Below, in pieces: positions 42,904 to 53,617 of a stretch of 64,000 bases of DNA. Location: positions 50,335,642 through 50,399,641 of the forward strand of contig NC_133971.1 in the NCBI RefSeq assembly GCF_031877795.1, written 5' to 3'. The notes below the pieces were generated by a model. The model was given only the letters and a program-made list of their open reading frames with translations, had not been told where the DNA came from and did not search any database. The stretch comes from Strix aluco. Its lineage: Eukaryota; Chordata; Aves; Strigiformes; Strigidae. Position numbers and translations under genes: made by a program. The first letter of the stretch is position 1. Every line of letters starts with the position of its first letter.

Positions 42904-43158
42904 TGTCCCGATCCAATGTCGGAGGAGGTTTCGATATGATTCCAAGAGCGAGATTAAGACACAAACGAGGTCACATGCCGTATACCCAAACCAGGTTTTT
43001 ATTATTAAAGAAGTGAAGAGGGGTAGCGATAGGTCAGAATGGAAGGAAAAGGCAGAAATAAAGCAAGGATGCGGGATAGGGCTGCAAGAATAGTCACCAC
43101 CATGGATCCAGCGACGTCCCCTTGGTCCTCAGTCTTCAGTTCTTCGGTGGTGGGTGCA
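42904..43158 (-). repeat. ERV-D 5' LTR (outer U3 missing)
   Basis: Matches 38,648-38,900 with one substitution. Ends with GTGGGTGCA on the plus strand, after which sequence is unrelated to the region above 38,900. Confidence 0.8.
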
Positions 43159-43644
43159 CACAGATCTGGCTTCAATGGTAGATGCACACTGAGAAAGTTT
43201 TCTGCTGCCTTTTTAAGTTCATCGTATCGGCTGATTAACATATCTGCTTGCCTTTATTTTTTTTTTCTCTGGTCCAACAGGTTTTGTTGCATCTGGCTTC
43301 AGCGCAGGAACCTTTGCCTCCTGTCAGTTCATTAGCAATGCAGGCATGGTGTCTGGCCTACACAATAGGGCCACAAACGGCTACAGGATGGGGCCAGCTC
43401 AGCACAGGTCTGCCCCTTTGAGGCTTATCTACGGAGTCTGACAATGCAACTGCAAAGAAGTGGGGGGGTGCATCCTTCAATACACTCCTGCTTCTCTTGG
43501 TGACATTCCCCAGACCAATTCACAGGCTGCAGCAGCTTCTCTTGGAGGTTTGCACAGACACAAGCAAGCTTTGAGCCAGTCATAGGACATTTCAGTCTCT
43601 CACAACGGGGTGCACAGTATAAGTGTAAGAAAAGAAGGGGACGA
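43159..43644. other. Flank of ERV-D; possible start of the next gag
   Basis: Includes a pyrimidine tract ending TCCAACAG at about 43,280, then a plus frame open for about 45 codons. It may belong to the ERVL-like element that follows. No clear family match. Confidence 0.3.
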
Positions 43645-45040
43645 GTGAATTGTAAGAAAGCGTCTGCAGTGATTGCAGAAGCGGGTGTGCAGTGGGATCC
43701 TGATAGATGGGATGGAGATATCTGGAATTCTATGGATTCTGATGAGGCTGGTCCCTCAGATGAAATCATAGTTGATGTGAAACCAGCGTGGAGATGGAAA
43801 ATAGAATTAGATGTTAATGGGCAACAAGGAAGGAAGGATCTGGTAGAAGATTATACTCAGCATGACATAAATGATAGAACTGAAAGATTTAAACAGAGGC
43901 CGGGGGAACCTCTGTTCTCTTGGGTGGCGCCTTTGCACAATCAGGGAGTGGCACGGGTAACCCTATATCCAGGGGATTCCAAGAAATTTTTAAGCTCAGA
44001 TTCTTCTGTGCATGATGCATTTCAGAATTATCAGCAGGATACAAACTCATTGGCTTTGGCAGCTCAGGGATGTCATACTAAGTAACCTACGGAGAATGTT
44101 TGGCCAAATGGAGAATGTCCGTGGTACAATTTGTGAGACTGTAAACAACTAATGGAGGAGGAAGAGATGAAAATGGCAATCTTTGTAGGAGACCCTGATG
44201 TGGTCATGGTTGGTACTTTAACAGTTACTCACAGGAATTGATTAATTAAGACTGCATATAAAAATGTAATCATGACTCTTTTGATTAATGAGACAAAAAA
44301 TCCCCTTTGTGATGTGAGAGAAAAAATACAGCACCTGGGTGACCTTGGAGAGTGGGGCCCCCAAGGGAGTGCAGGGAATCGAGATACTCGAGACAGCCCT
44401 AAAGGCAGTGAAAACAGGATTTCTTGTAAGGAAATGTTTATGGCTTTGTTAAAAGACGGCATGTCTCGTGAAAAAATTGATGGTGTTCCAACTACTGAGC
44501 TGTGGCAAATATATAAACAGAGAGGCCTGAATAAACCTAGTAAGAAAGTGTAGAGTTCTAAAACTAAGGATCCAGGGGTAACTCAGCCTACAACACCTCT
44601 TCTTGAACCTCAACAGGATTCCACATCTGTATGTAGTGGGCCCTCCATGGGCAGATCAGTTGTTCTGGGCAGAAGGAGGACTGGGAGCTGTATTCTGATT
44701 TACACCCATGGAAAGAGATGAGGGAAATGGTCCAGTGTGATAAACAAGAATGAAGTGACAGCCAAGCTCCAGTGCAATGGATGTGGAAGGACCAGCGACC
44801 CCATGTGGAGCTCCAAATATTTTGGAAAAAACAGTCCTCGCAAAATGTAAAAGCCTTAATTGACACTAGCAGCACTTGCACTATCCAGGAAAAATTCCTT
44901 TGCTTAGTTGCAAGAAAAAGACCACCTTGTGCTTCTGGAAGCAGACGCATGGACTCCAGGCTCTGAACTACTGCCCTCGCTCCTTGAAGAGCTACAATTG
45001 TCTTCACTCCCTGAAAAGGAAAAAGGAAGAGTCAAAACAT
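43645..45040 (+). pseudogene. ERVL-like gag and protease remnant
   Basis: A plus frame at about 43,645-44,083 reads RFKQRPGEPLFSWVAPL and DAFQNYQQD, the pattern of capsid and its C-terminal helices in avian ERVL-like gag. Further pieces at 44,272-44,553 (DGMSREKIDGVPTTELW) suit the gag C-terminal region. Protease begins near 44,830 (VKALIDTSSTCTI); its active site at 44,862-44,873 reads Asp-Thr-Ser-Ser instead of Asp-Thr-Gly-Ala. The start codon is not visible (the frame opens with GTG), and stops separate the pieces. The order is gag-pro on the plus strand, and RT is not present downstream. Confidence 0.65.
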
Positions 45041-48000
45041 GATGGAAATTAGAACTCAAAGCCTGTTTTCAAAGTAACAGTGAATCACAAGCATCCTTCC
45101 TTTGTCCATCCTGTGTGAACTTTAGAAGTTGTGTGAATTTTCAAACATCTCTGAGGACAAGCGCTGGATTTGTTCCAGATTTTCCACATTTCTTCACAAC
45201 TGGCACTTCAACAAGAGCAGATAAAACATTTGGACACAAAGCCCTCACGCTACAGAAGCCATGTTAGGACTCGGATGGGACATTTGTTGTGATGACCTGT
45301 TTGCTTTCTCACAGCCACCAATGTGTGCATGAGGCTGCTCACGTGGCTTCTTAGGGAGCACATGGCTGTAACTGCAGGTTTCTCTTGCTTTAAACCACAT
45401 GAAAACGCTACACACTGGGAGGAAACCTGCTTCCCTTTTGGTTTCTGAGCTGATGTACGCCTTGGCTAGCAGGTAGATGCATGTGTATATGTACACACAT
45501 ACGCAGGTTTTCATGGGGCCCAGAAGCATAGTAAAGCCATTCCAATGGCCTTTAAATAATCCAATAATCACACGTGGCTCTCAAGTGCTTCTCGGCGGTT
45601 AGGCCATCTATCCAATTACCGACTTTCTATGGATGACAGCTTTTATTTCCCAAGCTCTGGCATATACAAGGAAAACTGCTCTTGTTTTGCTGAGGTCAGC
45701 ACTAGGTAGGTGTACTAAGAAAATCTTCTCGTCTGGAAAAACCCATCCTAAAGTGAGGATTTTTTTCAGTCTGTCACTCAAAAGGCAAACGTCCCAAGCC
45801 ATCTCCAGGTCTTACGCTGCAGCCACAACTGTGTATGATGACTTTATCTGAGGGGCTGGAAATAAGCTTCCAACATGCTCTGAACAGCTGGTCAGGGGGG
45901 AGCATCTCTCACCTGAGAATGTCTGGGCACCATCCCGTGCACATACACCCGGCCAGCAGCTGCAGACGTACCAGGAACCCCATTTTTGCCATCATTTCCA
46001 TGAGGGGAGATGCTGCTGCAGCTCCTGTCATCCCCAATGGGGCAGATAAACCTTCAGGTGCACAATCTCTATGAAATCCTTCACAGAGCTGATGGCAATG
46101 GGCATGTCTTGAACCCCTGAATGCCCAGGACTGGGAAAAGGCCTTGTTGGCCCATGTCTTCACAGCCTTAAAGAGGATGAGACATCCAGCAACCACCCTG
46201 ACCATCCAGCAACTCTGGGCAACAGGTCTGAGGATCAGCCATGTTCAGATTTAACCCAACACTTCCCCAGCCTCACCAAGTCCCAGTGTCGGGATCAGCC
46301 CCCGTTTCTCTGTGCCTCTGGTTCAGCCCAGCCCAGACATTCCTCAGCCTGATTTCAAAGCGCTGAATTGCACAGCCCAGCTCTTGCAAGGGGTGATCCC
46401 AGGGCCCAGCTGCATCACCTCTAACCAACTCCATACCAGTACAACACCCCTGATGATCAGACCTGAGTCACCACAGCTATAACCAAATCAGAGCCGCGTG
46501 CAAGTTTGCAAGGGAAGGGAGGGAGAGCAGCAAAGCCGCTTTGTTTCACAGAGCATTTCTGTCATATCTACAGACACAGATGTCAGTGACACTCTCCTCA
46601 GGGAAACACAATGGCCGTGGGACACGATGTCTGAAGCTGCAACAGACTTTTCCTGATAAACAAAACTCTCCTGTCTAAGAGACTAAGATACCAAATGCTG
46701 TCTTGGTATCACACTCCTCCCAAATCTACTTTTCCAAGTAAGACCTGAGCAGGTAAACACGTTGCACAGCTTTCATACCTCTGGTGTTCAGTTCCCAAAA
46801 TGCTCCTGCCCTTGCAAGACACCGGCAGCTTTCCAAAGCCCAGTCCTGGCTGTGGCACAGGGAACAGGAGCCCTAGCCAAGGCTCGTCTCAGCTTAAGTA
46901 GACCACATCATAATCAGATATCGCTATCAAAAGCATTCTTAGGAAGCAAGGCTTAATAATAGCCTCTCCCTGACCCACCTGGCTTGGGGTGTAGCGCTGG
47001 GAAGGGCTGCCGGTAAGAGTTAGCAGAGCCTGAAAATGGAACCACCTCAAAGGCTGAGCTTTCTGAGAGCGTGAACTGCAGCTGAGAGCAGGTACCGTGT
47101 CTGCAAACATGACTTAACTTGTCTGGCCCCAATTCTGATAACAGCTACATGCAAGCTTAACACCCAGCACAGGAGACTACTTATGCTTAAAATCAGGCAT
47201 GTGGCTATTACAGCATCACCAAGAACATTTTAAAAATTAAAGGGGTCACTGCTAGTATCAGTTCCAAGTGCGTTAGTTACGCTCAAGCCAGCTCTGCGTG
47301 TAGCAGAGCTCGACCGCAATGTTACTAGGAGACTTTAAAAAATATTTTCTCCTATTTGGTAAACATCTCTAAGCCAAACAACATGGCATCTGTCCATAAA
47401 ATATCAACTGCAACATATTCTCCTGATTTCATTCCTTACACAGAGCCACACAATAACCACACATGCACACCTGGTGTATGGCATCCCAGTCTGCTCCTGC
47501 TCGCCATTACAGATAGTTGGTTACCTTGCTGTATGGTCTGCTGGCCTCGGTATTGAAATTTTGCTTGCAATTGAGCATTTAAGCTTTTTCCTTCTGTAAG
47601 AATAAAGCTCAGACCTTCCTGTGTGCATTTTGTTGTCCATTTGCTATCTAAATGGTAAGATTACAATATGGAAAAAAGGAAAAAGTTCAAGTAATATCTG
47701 TGACAGGAACACTGACAGCTGAGCAGCAGAACTGGATTCCCAAAACCCAGGATGCATACGAGCTTATTAAAATTTTGTCTTTTTTGTGTAAGTCTTTCTT
47801 ATTTGCAACTTCACCATTGTTTCATAACCACCAAGGTGTAGAAAACACAGAACTTAACTTACTCATCTTCTTACTGTATAAACATGACCTCTTTATGTAT
47901 ATATACATACACATATGTCAGTCTTGATGCTAGGTTTTGCATATAGTCACGCAGTTAAACAGAGCAGCATCCAGCAGTAAGAACTAGCTGAAGAAACAGG

Positions 48001-50214
48001 GTTCCCAGCCTCTCAGCTTATCGTGGCCCTCTCCAGCTCCTCCGTAAATCCACCCCATTTAGGACGCCTGCCTGTTGTCACTACCCGCTGCTACATGGTG
48101 GGATCCCAACAGGCCTGAATTTCCCACAGCTCCCACCTCCATCAGGAGACCACCTACCCAACCCCTGCACCCAAAACACCTGAGAAAACTAAGCTCTACA
48201 ATCTAAAGTTCTGGGCAAAGTTGGGCAGCATCTATCTAGTTGCTCTTCCAGATGCTGGTTTCTGTTTTATTTTCTTCATTGTGGTTTATTTATTGGAACA
48301 GGGACTGGACGTGCATTTCTCCCTTCTCCTAACTACAGTTATAAAGGAATAAAAAAAGTTTCCTTTTAGCACATAATACTACGGAATGGGACTGTCGAGT
48401 CTGTTTTATGGCTATTCTGCTTGCTACATTGCTACATTCACATATGAAAAAGAAAAAACAACACAAACCTCTCTCAGTGGAGTCATCAGAACAGTCGCTC
48501 TCAGAAACAATGTGCAAGGCCAAGTCAAAAAGCTCAGCCAAGACCTGCTCAGAAAATGCCCAAGCTGCCGTCTTTGAAGAGGGCTCCTTCTGTGCCTGCA
48601 GCAGTGGTGTCTGCCGGCCTTCCTGCCAAGAGAATGCCACCTGTCAAACATTCAGACTTCAGCTGCCACTTCTCTGATCTGGAAGAATGACTCAGCAAAC
48701 AACACAACGACTGAGGACACCAGTACATGCAGCACCTGGTCCCTCCAGCCTCTACTTCTACAAAAAGCATTCACAGGAGAAAGTGCTGGAAAGCAGGCGT
48801 GCATTCAACCTGGGCAGTAGCAAAACCCCCACAGGCTGGAGGGGAACTTCCTCCTCGAGGTACTGGCTTTCTTTTTGGTAAATCTAAAAGGCAAGTGTCT
48901 TGTGACTGGCCAGACTAAGCCTCTCCTGCTGCCTCAGCATGCCCTGGTCTCTGGACACGTGGCTTTATTGGGACTGCAAATAAAGATGACAGTTAGCTGT
49001 GGGACAAGCAGAAGGTGGTCCAGGATTTTCTGCACTTTCCAGCATTCCTATTTTCTACCCTGTTTATTATAACAAACAGGATCTCCTGTTATATCCTTAT
49101 AAGGCAAGAGTGAAAAAACAAACGTATTTTAAAAAGGAGCTGAACATTTAATAATTTAGTAACAGCCCAATAATTGACCCAACATAACTCAGCTGGATCA
49201 AATAAGAGATGCTGGAGCTCAGAAGAAGCAGCAGCTCTCAAGAAACACACTGAGTCAGAATGGGTATTTATCAGCCATCCTAACGACGTACTTTGGAGTA
49301 ATAAAGTGTAGAAGTCAAGAAACATGAGAAACAATGTCTAAAACATCATTTGTACAGCTCTGCAAGTTCAGGAGTCTTCTAAAAAACACCTACAGGGAGG
49401 ACAAAACTCTTTTTTTCCTGAAGAGCAGAACTTGTCACATATGATCTTAGAAAGGCAGAAGGACAGAATCTTGCTCCTTCCCTGTGTAACTTCTCCACGA
49501 CATCTGTCTCTAAACAGCAGGTGGTAAGGAGTACAGGACGCAGACATCAGTGATGGGCAAGAATCTTCAAAGACGTGAGGATTCAAAAGAGGTTTCCCAG
49601 CTGCTGGTGTAACCAGCCCTGGGTCCTGCACCACAGGTAACACGAGTTAGCTTCCAACCAGAAGGCCCTCGAGATCTGCAGCACCAGCCTCTGGCTCCAC
49701 CCTAGATGGCAGTGTCCTACTCACAACGTCTGCATGGAACAGCCATCAACAGTCCAACTACTTGATAAGGAAAGATCTATGTTCAAATGCATAGAACAAG
49801 AAATCAAAACCAGAAGAAGCTTCAGTTTCAGTAAATGTCCGCAGGGTTTAATTATTACTCAATTCAGAGCCAAGCTGCTTTTCTTTGGACTTCACACAGG
49901 AATGTGCAAGGGGGCATAAACATGAGCCCAAGGCCCAGGAGATGTTTGCTAGTTTTAGCTGTCAGGAAAACAACATTAAAATCATCGTATACTTTTTTTC
50001 ATTTTGCTCAAGATTCTTTCATTTTCTGCCCGTGGAAGGTGAACACATTTGAAAAGCACACAGGATGCAGTAAATCCTCGTGTAATGATTACCACCTTTA
50101 TAATTACAGCCATTATATAATGTCCTGCCTAGGGTTTCCTCCCCGCCTTTACCTGGCCTCTGCCAGCTACTCTGAAAGGCCTCGTCTGCCCTGCCGCAGG
50201 GCTGCCAGTCACAC
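45041..50214. other. No gene recognised; probable intron or intergenic DNA
   Basis: Balanced-composition sequence. I looked for exons, LTR pairs and CR1 and found none that I can support. Short open frames are scattered with no family match. A TA-rich stretch occurs at about 47,896-47,916. Confidence 0.5.
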
Positions 50215-50333
50215 CTCTAGGGCAGCCTTCTCATGCTCCAGGAACTCCTTCTCTTTGGACACCGTGGCCAGTGCGTGCCCCTGGCGAGAGGACTCCTGGC
50301 GCAGCTGCTCAGACCGCTGCGAGCTGACTCTTG
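50215..50333 (-). CDS. Single exon of a rootletin/C-Nap1-type coiled-coil protein
   Basis: A 119-base minus-strand exon with acceptor CCGCCAG and donor GAG|GTGTGA. It encodes SQRSEQLRQESSRQGHALA and VSKEKEFLEHEKAALE with a heptad pattern. This wording (RQGHxLAxVSKEKExLxxEKAALEVRL) is that of rootletin (CROCC) or CEP250 (C-Nap1), the fibrous proteins that link centrioles and form the ciliary rootlet. Splice phases are 2 at the start and 0 at the end. I found no neighbouring exon in the window, so it could be one exon of a gene with long introns or an orphaned fragment. Confidence 0.6.
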
Positions 50334-50995
50334 CTGGCGGTAAACGTGAAAGCAGGACAAAAGACAGAGTCCTTTCTCTGGAGTTCTGTGCAGAGCCAGC
50401 CAGAGCCACTTCTGCATCAGCTGGAGGAGAAAGAGCTCCTGTACTGCGGGCTGAAAGTTTAAGAGCATCTGCTCTATACCACAGTAATACCCTGGGCTGC
50501 CAAAAGGCACTGGGACTGTTAACTTGGAAGTGATGAGTATGGCCACGCTGGGCTGCCTGGGACCACACAGCCCCTTCACAGCAAACATAAATACACCAGA
50601 CTACGTGTTTGCATGCAAAAATATGGCATCTTCCAGAACTGCCACCTTACAAACTGGAATTCTATCAGACTTCCTGGTCCCCTCAAGAGGGTAAGCATAA
50701 TGTTGGCCATTCTATTCTATCTGGGGGATTTCCGACTGGACACTGGAGCTGCATCTCTCTTGGAAGACTCCCCTTTCATGGTGGTCTTCCCTTTCAGCTG
50801 CTGTACTCATACAGCTAGGGCGGAAGTGGGCTGTCCATGCCACCTTCTCATGTTTTCCCCATTGTTACGGAGGCTTCCAAATAAGCAACCCACCATCAAT
50901 TTAAAAAAATAAATAGATTTATTTTTTTCATAAAACCACCAGTCAGCTCTCCGTAGATTACAGATCCGGATGTCTACAAGAGGAGAACAGAATAA
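50334..50995. other. No gene recognised
   Basis: Contains a minus-strand AATAAA near 50,910 downstream of the LTR described next, which might serve as its poly(A) signal. Nothing else is evident. Confidence 0.35.
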
Positions 50996-51003
50996 CTTTC
51001 TGG

Positions 51004-51290
51004 GGTTTAACAATAACCCGAAATACTTTACAAAGCCCCACTCCCCAGGGGTTTAACGACAACCCCAAATGCAAACTTCACTTCCTGGGGTTTAATGGGA
51101 ACCTGAAACGTAAAACAAAACCTCACACCCCAGGGGTTTAACAGCAACCCCAAACGTAAACTTCACTTCGTGGGTTTAACGAGAACCCAAAATGTAAAAC
51201 AAAGCCTCACAGCCTAGGGGTTTAACGACAGCCCCAAACGTAAACAAAACTTCACTACCTAGGGTTTAACGACAACCCAAAATGCTCTAT
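51004..51290 (-). repeat. Seven-unit hairpin repeat array
   Basis: Seven imperfect units of alternating length, about 38-39 and 45-46 bp. Each includes, on the plus strand, GGGTTTAACGACAACCC or a variant, whose arms GGGTT and AACCC pair. Unit 5 has T...A at the outer pair where others have G...C, which keeps the pairing. Unit 3 and unit 7 are weaker. Confidence 0.85.
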
Positions 51291-51463
51291 CACTCACCTA
51301 GAAAGTGAGGGCTCTCAACCTCGAGGACCTGCTCAGGGCAGTGTCCCAACCCAAAGTACCTCGAGGAGTTTCCTTGGGCAGCGTCCTGACCCAAGGGGAG
51401 AGTCCTGACCGCAGCATGCAGCTCCAGGGGACGAGCTCAAAATGGCTCCCCCAAGGGACTCCG

Positions 51464-51512
51464 TTTATACCCAGACCGAATCTGACCTGTAGTCAATAGC
51501 GGCTCCCATTGG
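51464..51512 (-). promoter_or_regulatory. LTR promoter: CCAAT and TATA boxes
   Basis: Minus strand CCAAT (51,508-51,512) followed about 40 bases later by TATAAA (51,464-51,469). Normal spacing for an RNA polymerase II LTR promoter. Confidence 0.6.
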
Positions 51513-51714
51513 TCAAAGGTCTCAGCTACCGCGAGACCCTGAAAACAAAGACAGCCAAAAGCTGCCACGTTTCAACAACCAGGAAGCTCTGTTTTTACTG
51601 GGCGGATGCACCTGCCACACCCATGGTCGCGGAGGAAGAACCACAGGGTGCCCTGTGGTGTGTGTCTTCCACTGCCCTTCTCTTGGGTGAGGAAGCACCT
51701 GCTTCTAATAGCCG

Positions 51715-52070
51715 AGATATCGGCCCATGCAGGTGGAATGTAGGACATGTCCTCTTCCACTTTCTGGAGCCTCTGAGACAGTTCCCTCTACAGCTGAAAC
51801 CAAAGCATGTTGGGAGGAAGGGAGATTTCCCTCATGTTGCCGGAGCTGGATAATCACTTCATCTACTGTCTGAATCTGGGTGTCTCACCACCAGGACGCT
51901 ACTGCTAATGCTTTGGAATGTCCCTCTGGTCCACTTTGCAGGAACTTCTGCCACATCAGCTGTGTGCAAGGGGCCTGATCTGGATCCATTGGTGACTGCT
52001 CATCATTCAGATCACCATAGACCATGTCAAACACAGCCAGTTCCCTGAGGTTTTGAATGCCTTTCTCCAT
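51715..52070 (-). pseudogene. ERV gag fragment
   Basis: Minus strand frame from about 52,070 reads IQNLRELAVFDMVYGDL, then TQLMWQKFLQSGPEGHSKAL, then after a TGA at about 51,884 the same frame continues with VDEVIIQLRQHEGNL. This Trp-Lys-Phe plus LRQ pattern is typical of gag in a common avian ERV family. It lies just upstream of the LTR on the same strand and is presumably part of the same element; capsid and pol are missing. Confidence 0.6.
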
Positions 52071-52119
52071 GTCGGTCCGCTTTCGTCTGTTTAGAGAAAA
52101 TCACTATCTAAGCTGTGTC

Positions 52120-52545
52120 ACCAGAGACCCAGAAGAGTTGCCAAACGTCAGCAGCCACGCAGGCATAGCTCCTAGCCGCCTGGCCAAAAACAGCCCCCAT
52201 TGCCCTGTGGCGTCCCCTGCACCTTCTCCACAAGGGACACTGTCCCCAGATGAGGAGGGGACTGCAGGGCCAGAGGCAGAGCCAGTGGGTGGCATCCTGC
52301 CCGAGGTCTGGGCACAACTCTTCCAGAGACGGGGGTATCTTCTTCAACCCGTGCTGCTGCTCTGGCTGCGTCAGGAGCTGGAGGCAATATGTGGGCCCCG
52401 CTGGTGGCAGGCACGTCATGCAGAGGCCAGAATCCTGCACACCCTGTGCGTCAGCGGCCCGGTTGCGGAGGCCATGGTCCAGGTGCTGCAGCCTGACCTT
52501 GGGGAACGTGCAGCACCTCTGGTCCACGGTGTCATCATGGAGTAA
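52120..52545 (+). pseudogene. TOPORS-like fragment
   Basis: A plus frame open to 52,545 has a Pro/Ser-rich first half and then EVWAQLFQRRGYLLQPVLL, LRQELEAICGPRW and LQPDLGERAAPLVHGVIM. This resembles the helical segment after the RING finger in TOPORS (FFRRNPACLHRLVPWLKRELxxLFG ... DLRPFLxxRTEHFIHEFI), a RING ubiquitin and SUMO ligase. Birds carry TOPORS-like copies, from memory. The RING finger itself is not present upstream, where the strand is taken by an ERV gag fragment, so the copy is truncated. Confidence 0.5.
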
Positions 52546-53617
52546 GGGATCTGGTGGATTTCAGCACAGTTCTGCCTCTGTAATGTTGGTTAAGGCTCAG
52601 CAGAACGTTTGGGTTTCCAAGTGGGATCACCTCTGCTGAAGTCAAGGCTGTTTAAGGTCACAGGGGGAAGCAACCTCCTTTTTTCTACTCAGTTATACGT
52701 AATTAAGTAATAGATGCTACAAAAAGTGTAAAAAAGGAGCAGCAGCACTGCCTTCACAACATTAGCCAGTGTGTTTGTTGGCAATGGCTGTTGCCTAGGG
52801 AGGAACCCCGGTTTCCCTCGGCAACAGCATGAGCTTGACTTCAGCTGCTCCCTTCTCTAAGACCTTTAGTATAAGAACAAATGTACTGGATCACACAGTG
52901 AAAACACTGCTCTAACTGATAGAAACTTTTTTTTTCTTTTTCAAGTTGGACTGTGTAGGTCTGTTATCTATATTATCCAATTAGATACCTATTATTAATT
53001 ACAAAATTACACAGCTTTTTGAGCTTCCTCTTAATGAAGGGAGGAACGGGGTGTGGGGGGGAGGGGGGAAGCACACACACACAAATAAGTGTATATAAAA
53101 CCCCCTATTATTAAGGAAACAGCTGGTGGGAAAACTTTATTAATAGATCAGCCTTACCTGCAGAACCACCTTCCTGATAGAGGAGGAATTTAGGATATGT
53201 CATGTGTTCCACCAAAGTTGCCTCAGCTGGGAAGCTGCAAACGCGGCTGTGGCTGTAGCTTGCGGACTGATCACATTTTTCTGGTAGCAATTGGCTTAAG
53301 GGCAACAAACAAATTAGATCCGGGAGGTAATCAGAACATACTGAGGTTTTGTTTTTACTGCTCTAGGATTATGTTTGAAAGGAGCAGGAATAAAAGAAAA
53401 GTGTACTATCTTTATAATCAGCTATTCGAGACCCCCAGTTATTCTGTGGGTTGACTTTTGTAGGACGTAATTTTATTGATTTTTTTTTTTTCACCGTCTC
53501 TGATCTCAGTTTGATAGCCTGAAAGCAGTTCAATTTGTATCATCTTTAGAGTAGGTGTCTGCTGCTTAGAAAAATGTCAGGATTATGAGTTTCACTGAAT
53601 TATTCCTTTGGCATTTT
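52546..53617. other. No gene recognised
   Basis: AT-rich. A short CA repeat lies at about 53,073-53,082. It is adjacent to the 3' side of APOBEC4. Confidence 0.5.

Larger units (their letters stand above)
38648..43158 (-). mobile_element. ERV-D: recent, internally deleted minus-strand provirus
   Basis: Direct repeats of about 253 bp at 38,648-38,900 and 42,904-43,156 differ by one visible substitution (GGGGG versus GGAGG near position 20), which implies recent insertion or recent homogenisation. Between them on the minus strand: PBS, a leader with tandem repeats and an A28 tract, an open gag, a short integrase tail, env remnants and a U3 with repeats. Protease, RT, RNase H and most of integrase are missing. 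The two flanks show no target duplication, and the 5' copy lacks the outer U3, so its boundary may be a recombination point. Confidence 0.85.
50996..51580 (-). mobile_element. LTR with promoter and repeat-rich transcribed region
   Basis: On the minus strand the LTR starts TGTTGAAACGTGG at 51,580, has CCAAT at 51,508-51,512 and TATAAA at 51,464-51,469 about 40 bp apart, and continues into a region with seven repeated hairpin units (51,004-51,290). The 3' limit is not defined. A gag fragment of the same strand lies just upstream, so this may be a 3' LTR of an otherwise deleted element. Confidence 0.6.

Noticed and set aside
43005-43241. Minus-strand frame running from flank into the ERV-D LTR (SRYDELKKAAENF)
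   Set aside because: It crosses the LTR boundary and has no support from the other LTR copy; likely chance.
49835-50533. 232-codon plus-strand frame
   Set aside because: Its second half is antisense to the rootletin-like exon and its first half has no family match.
52104-52527. Minus-strand frames of 80-139 codons
   Set aside because: Antisense of the TOPORS-like fragment with no motif.
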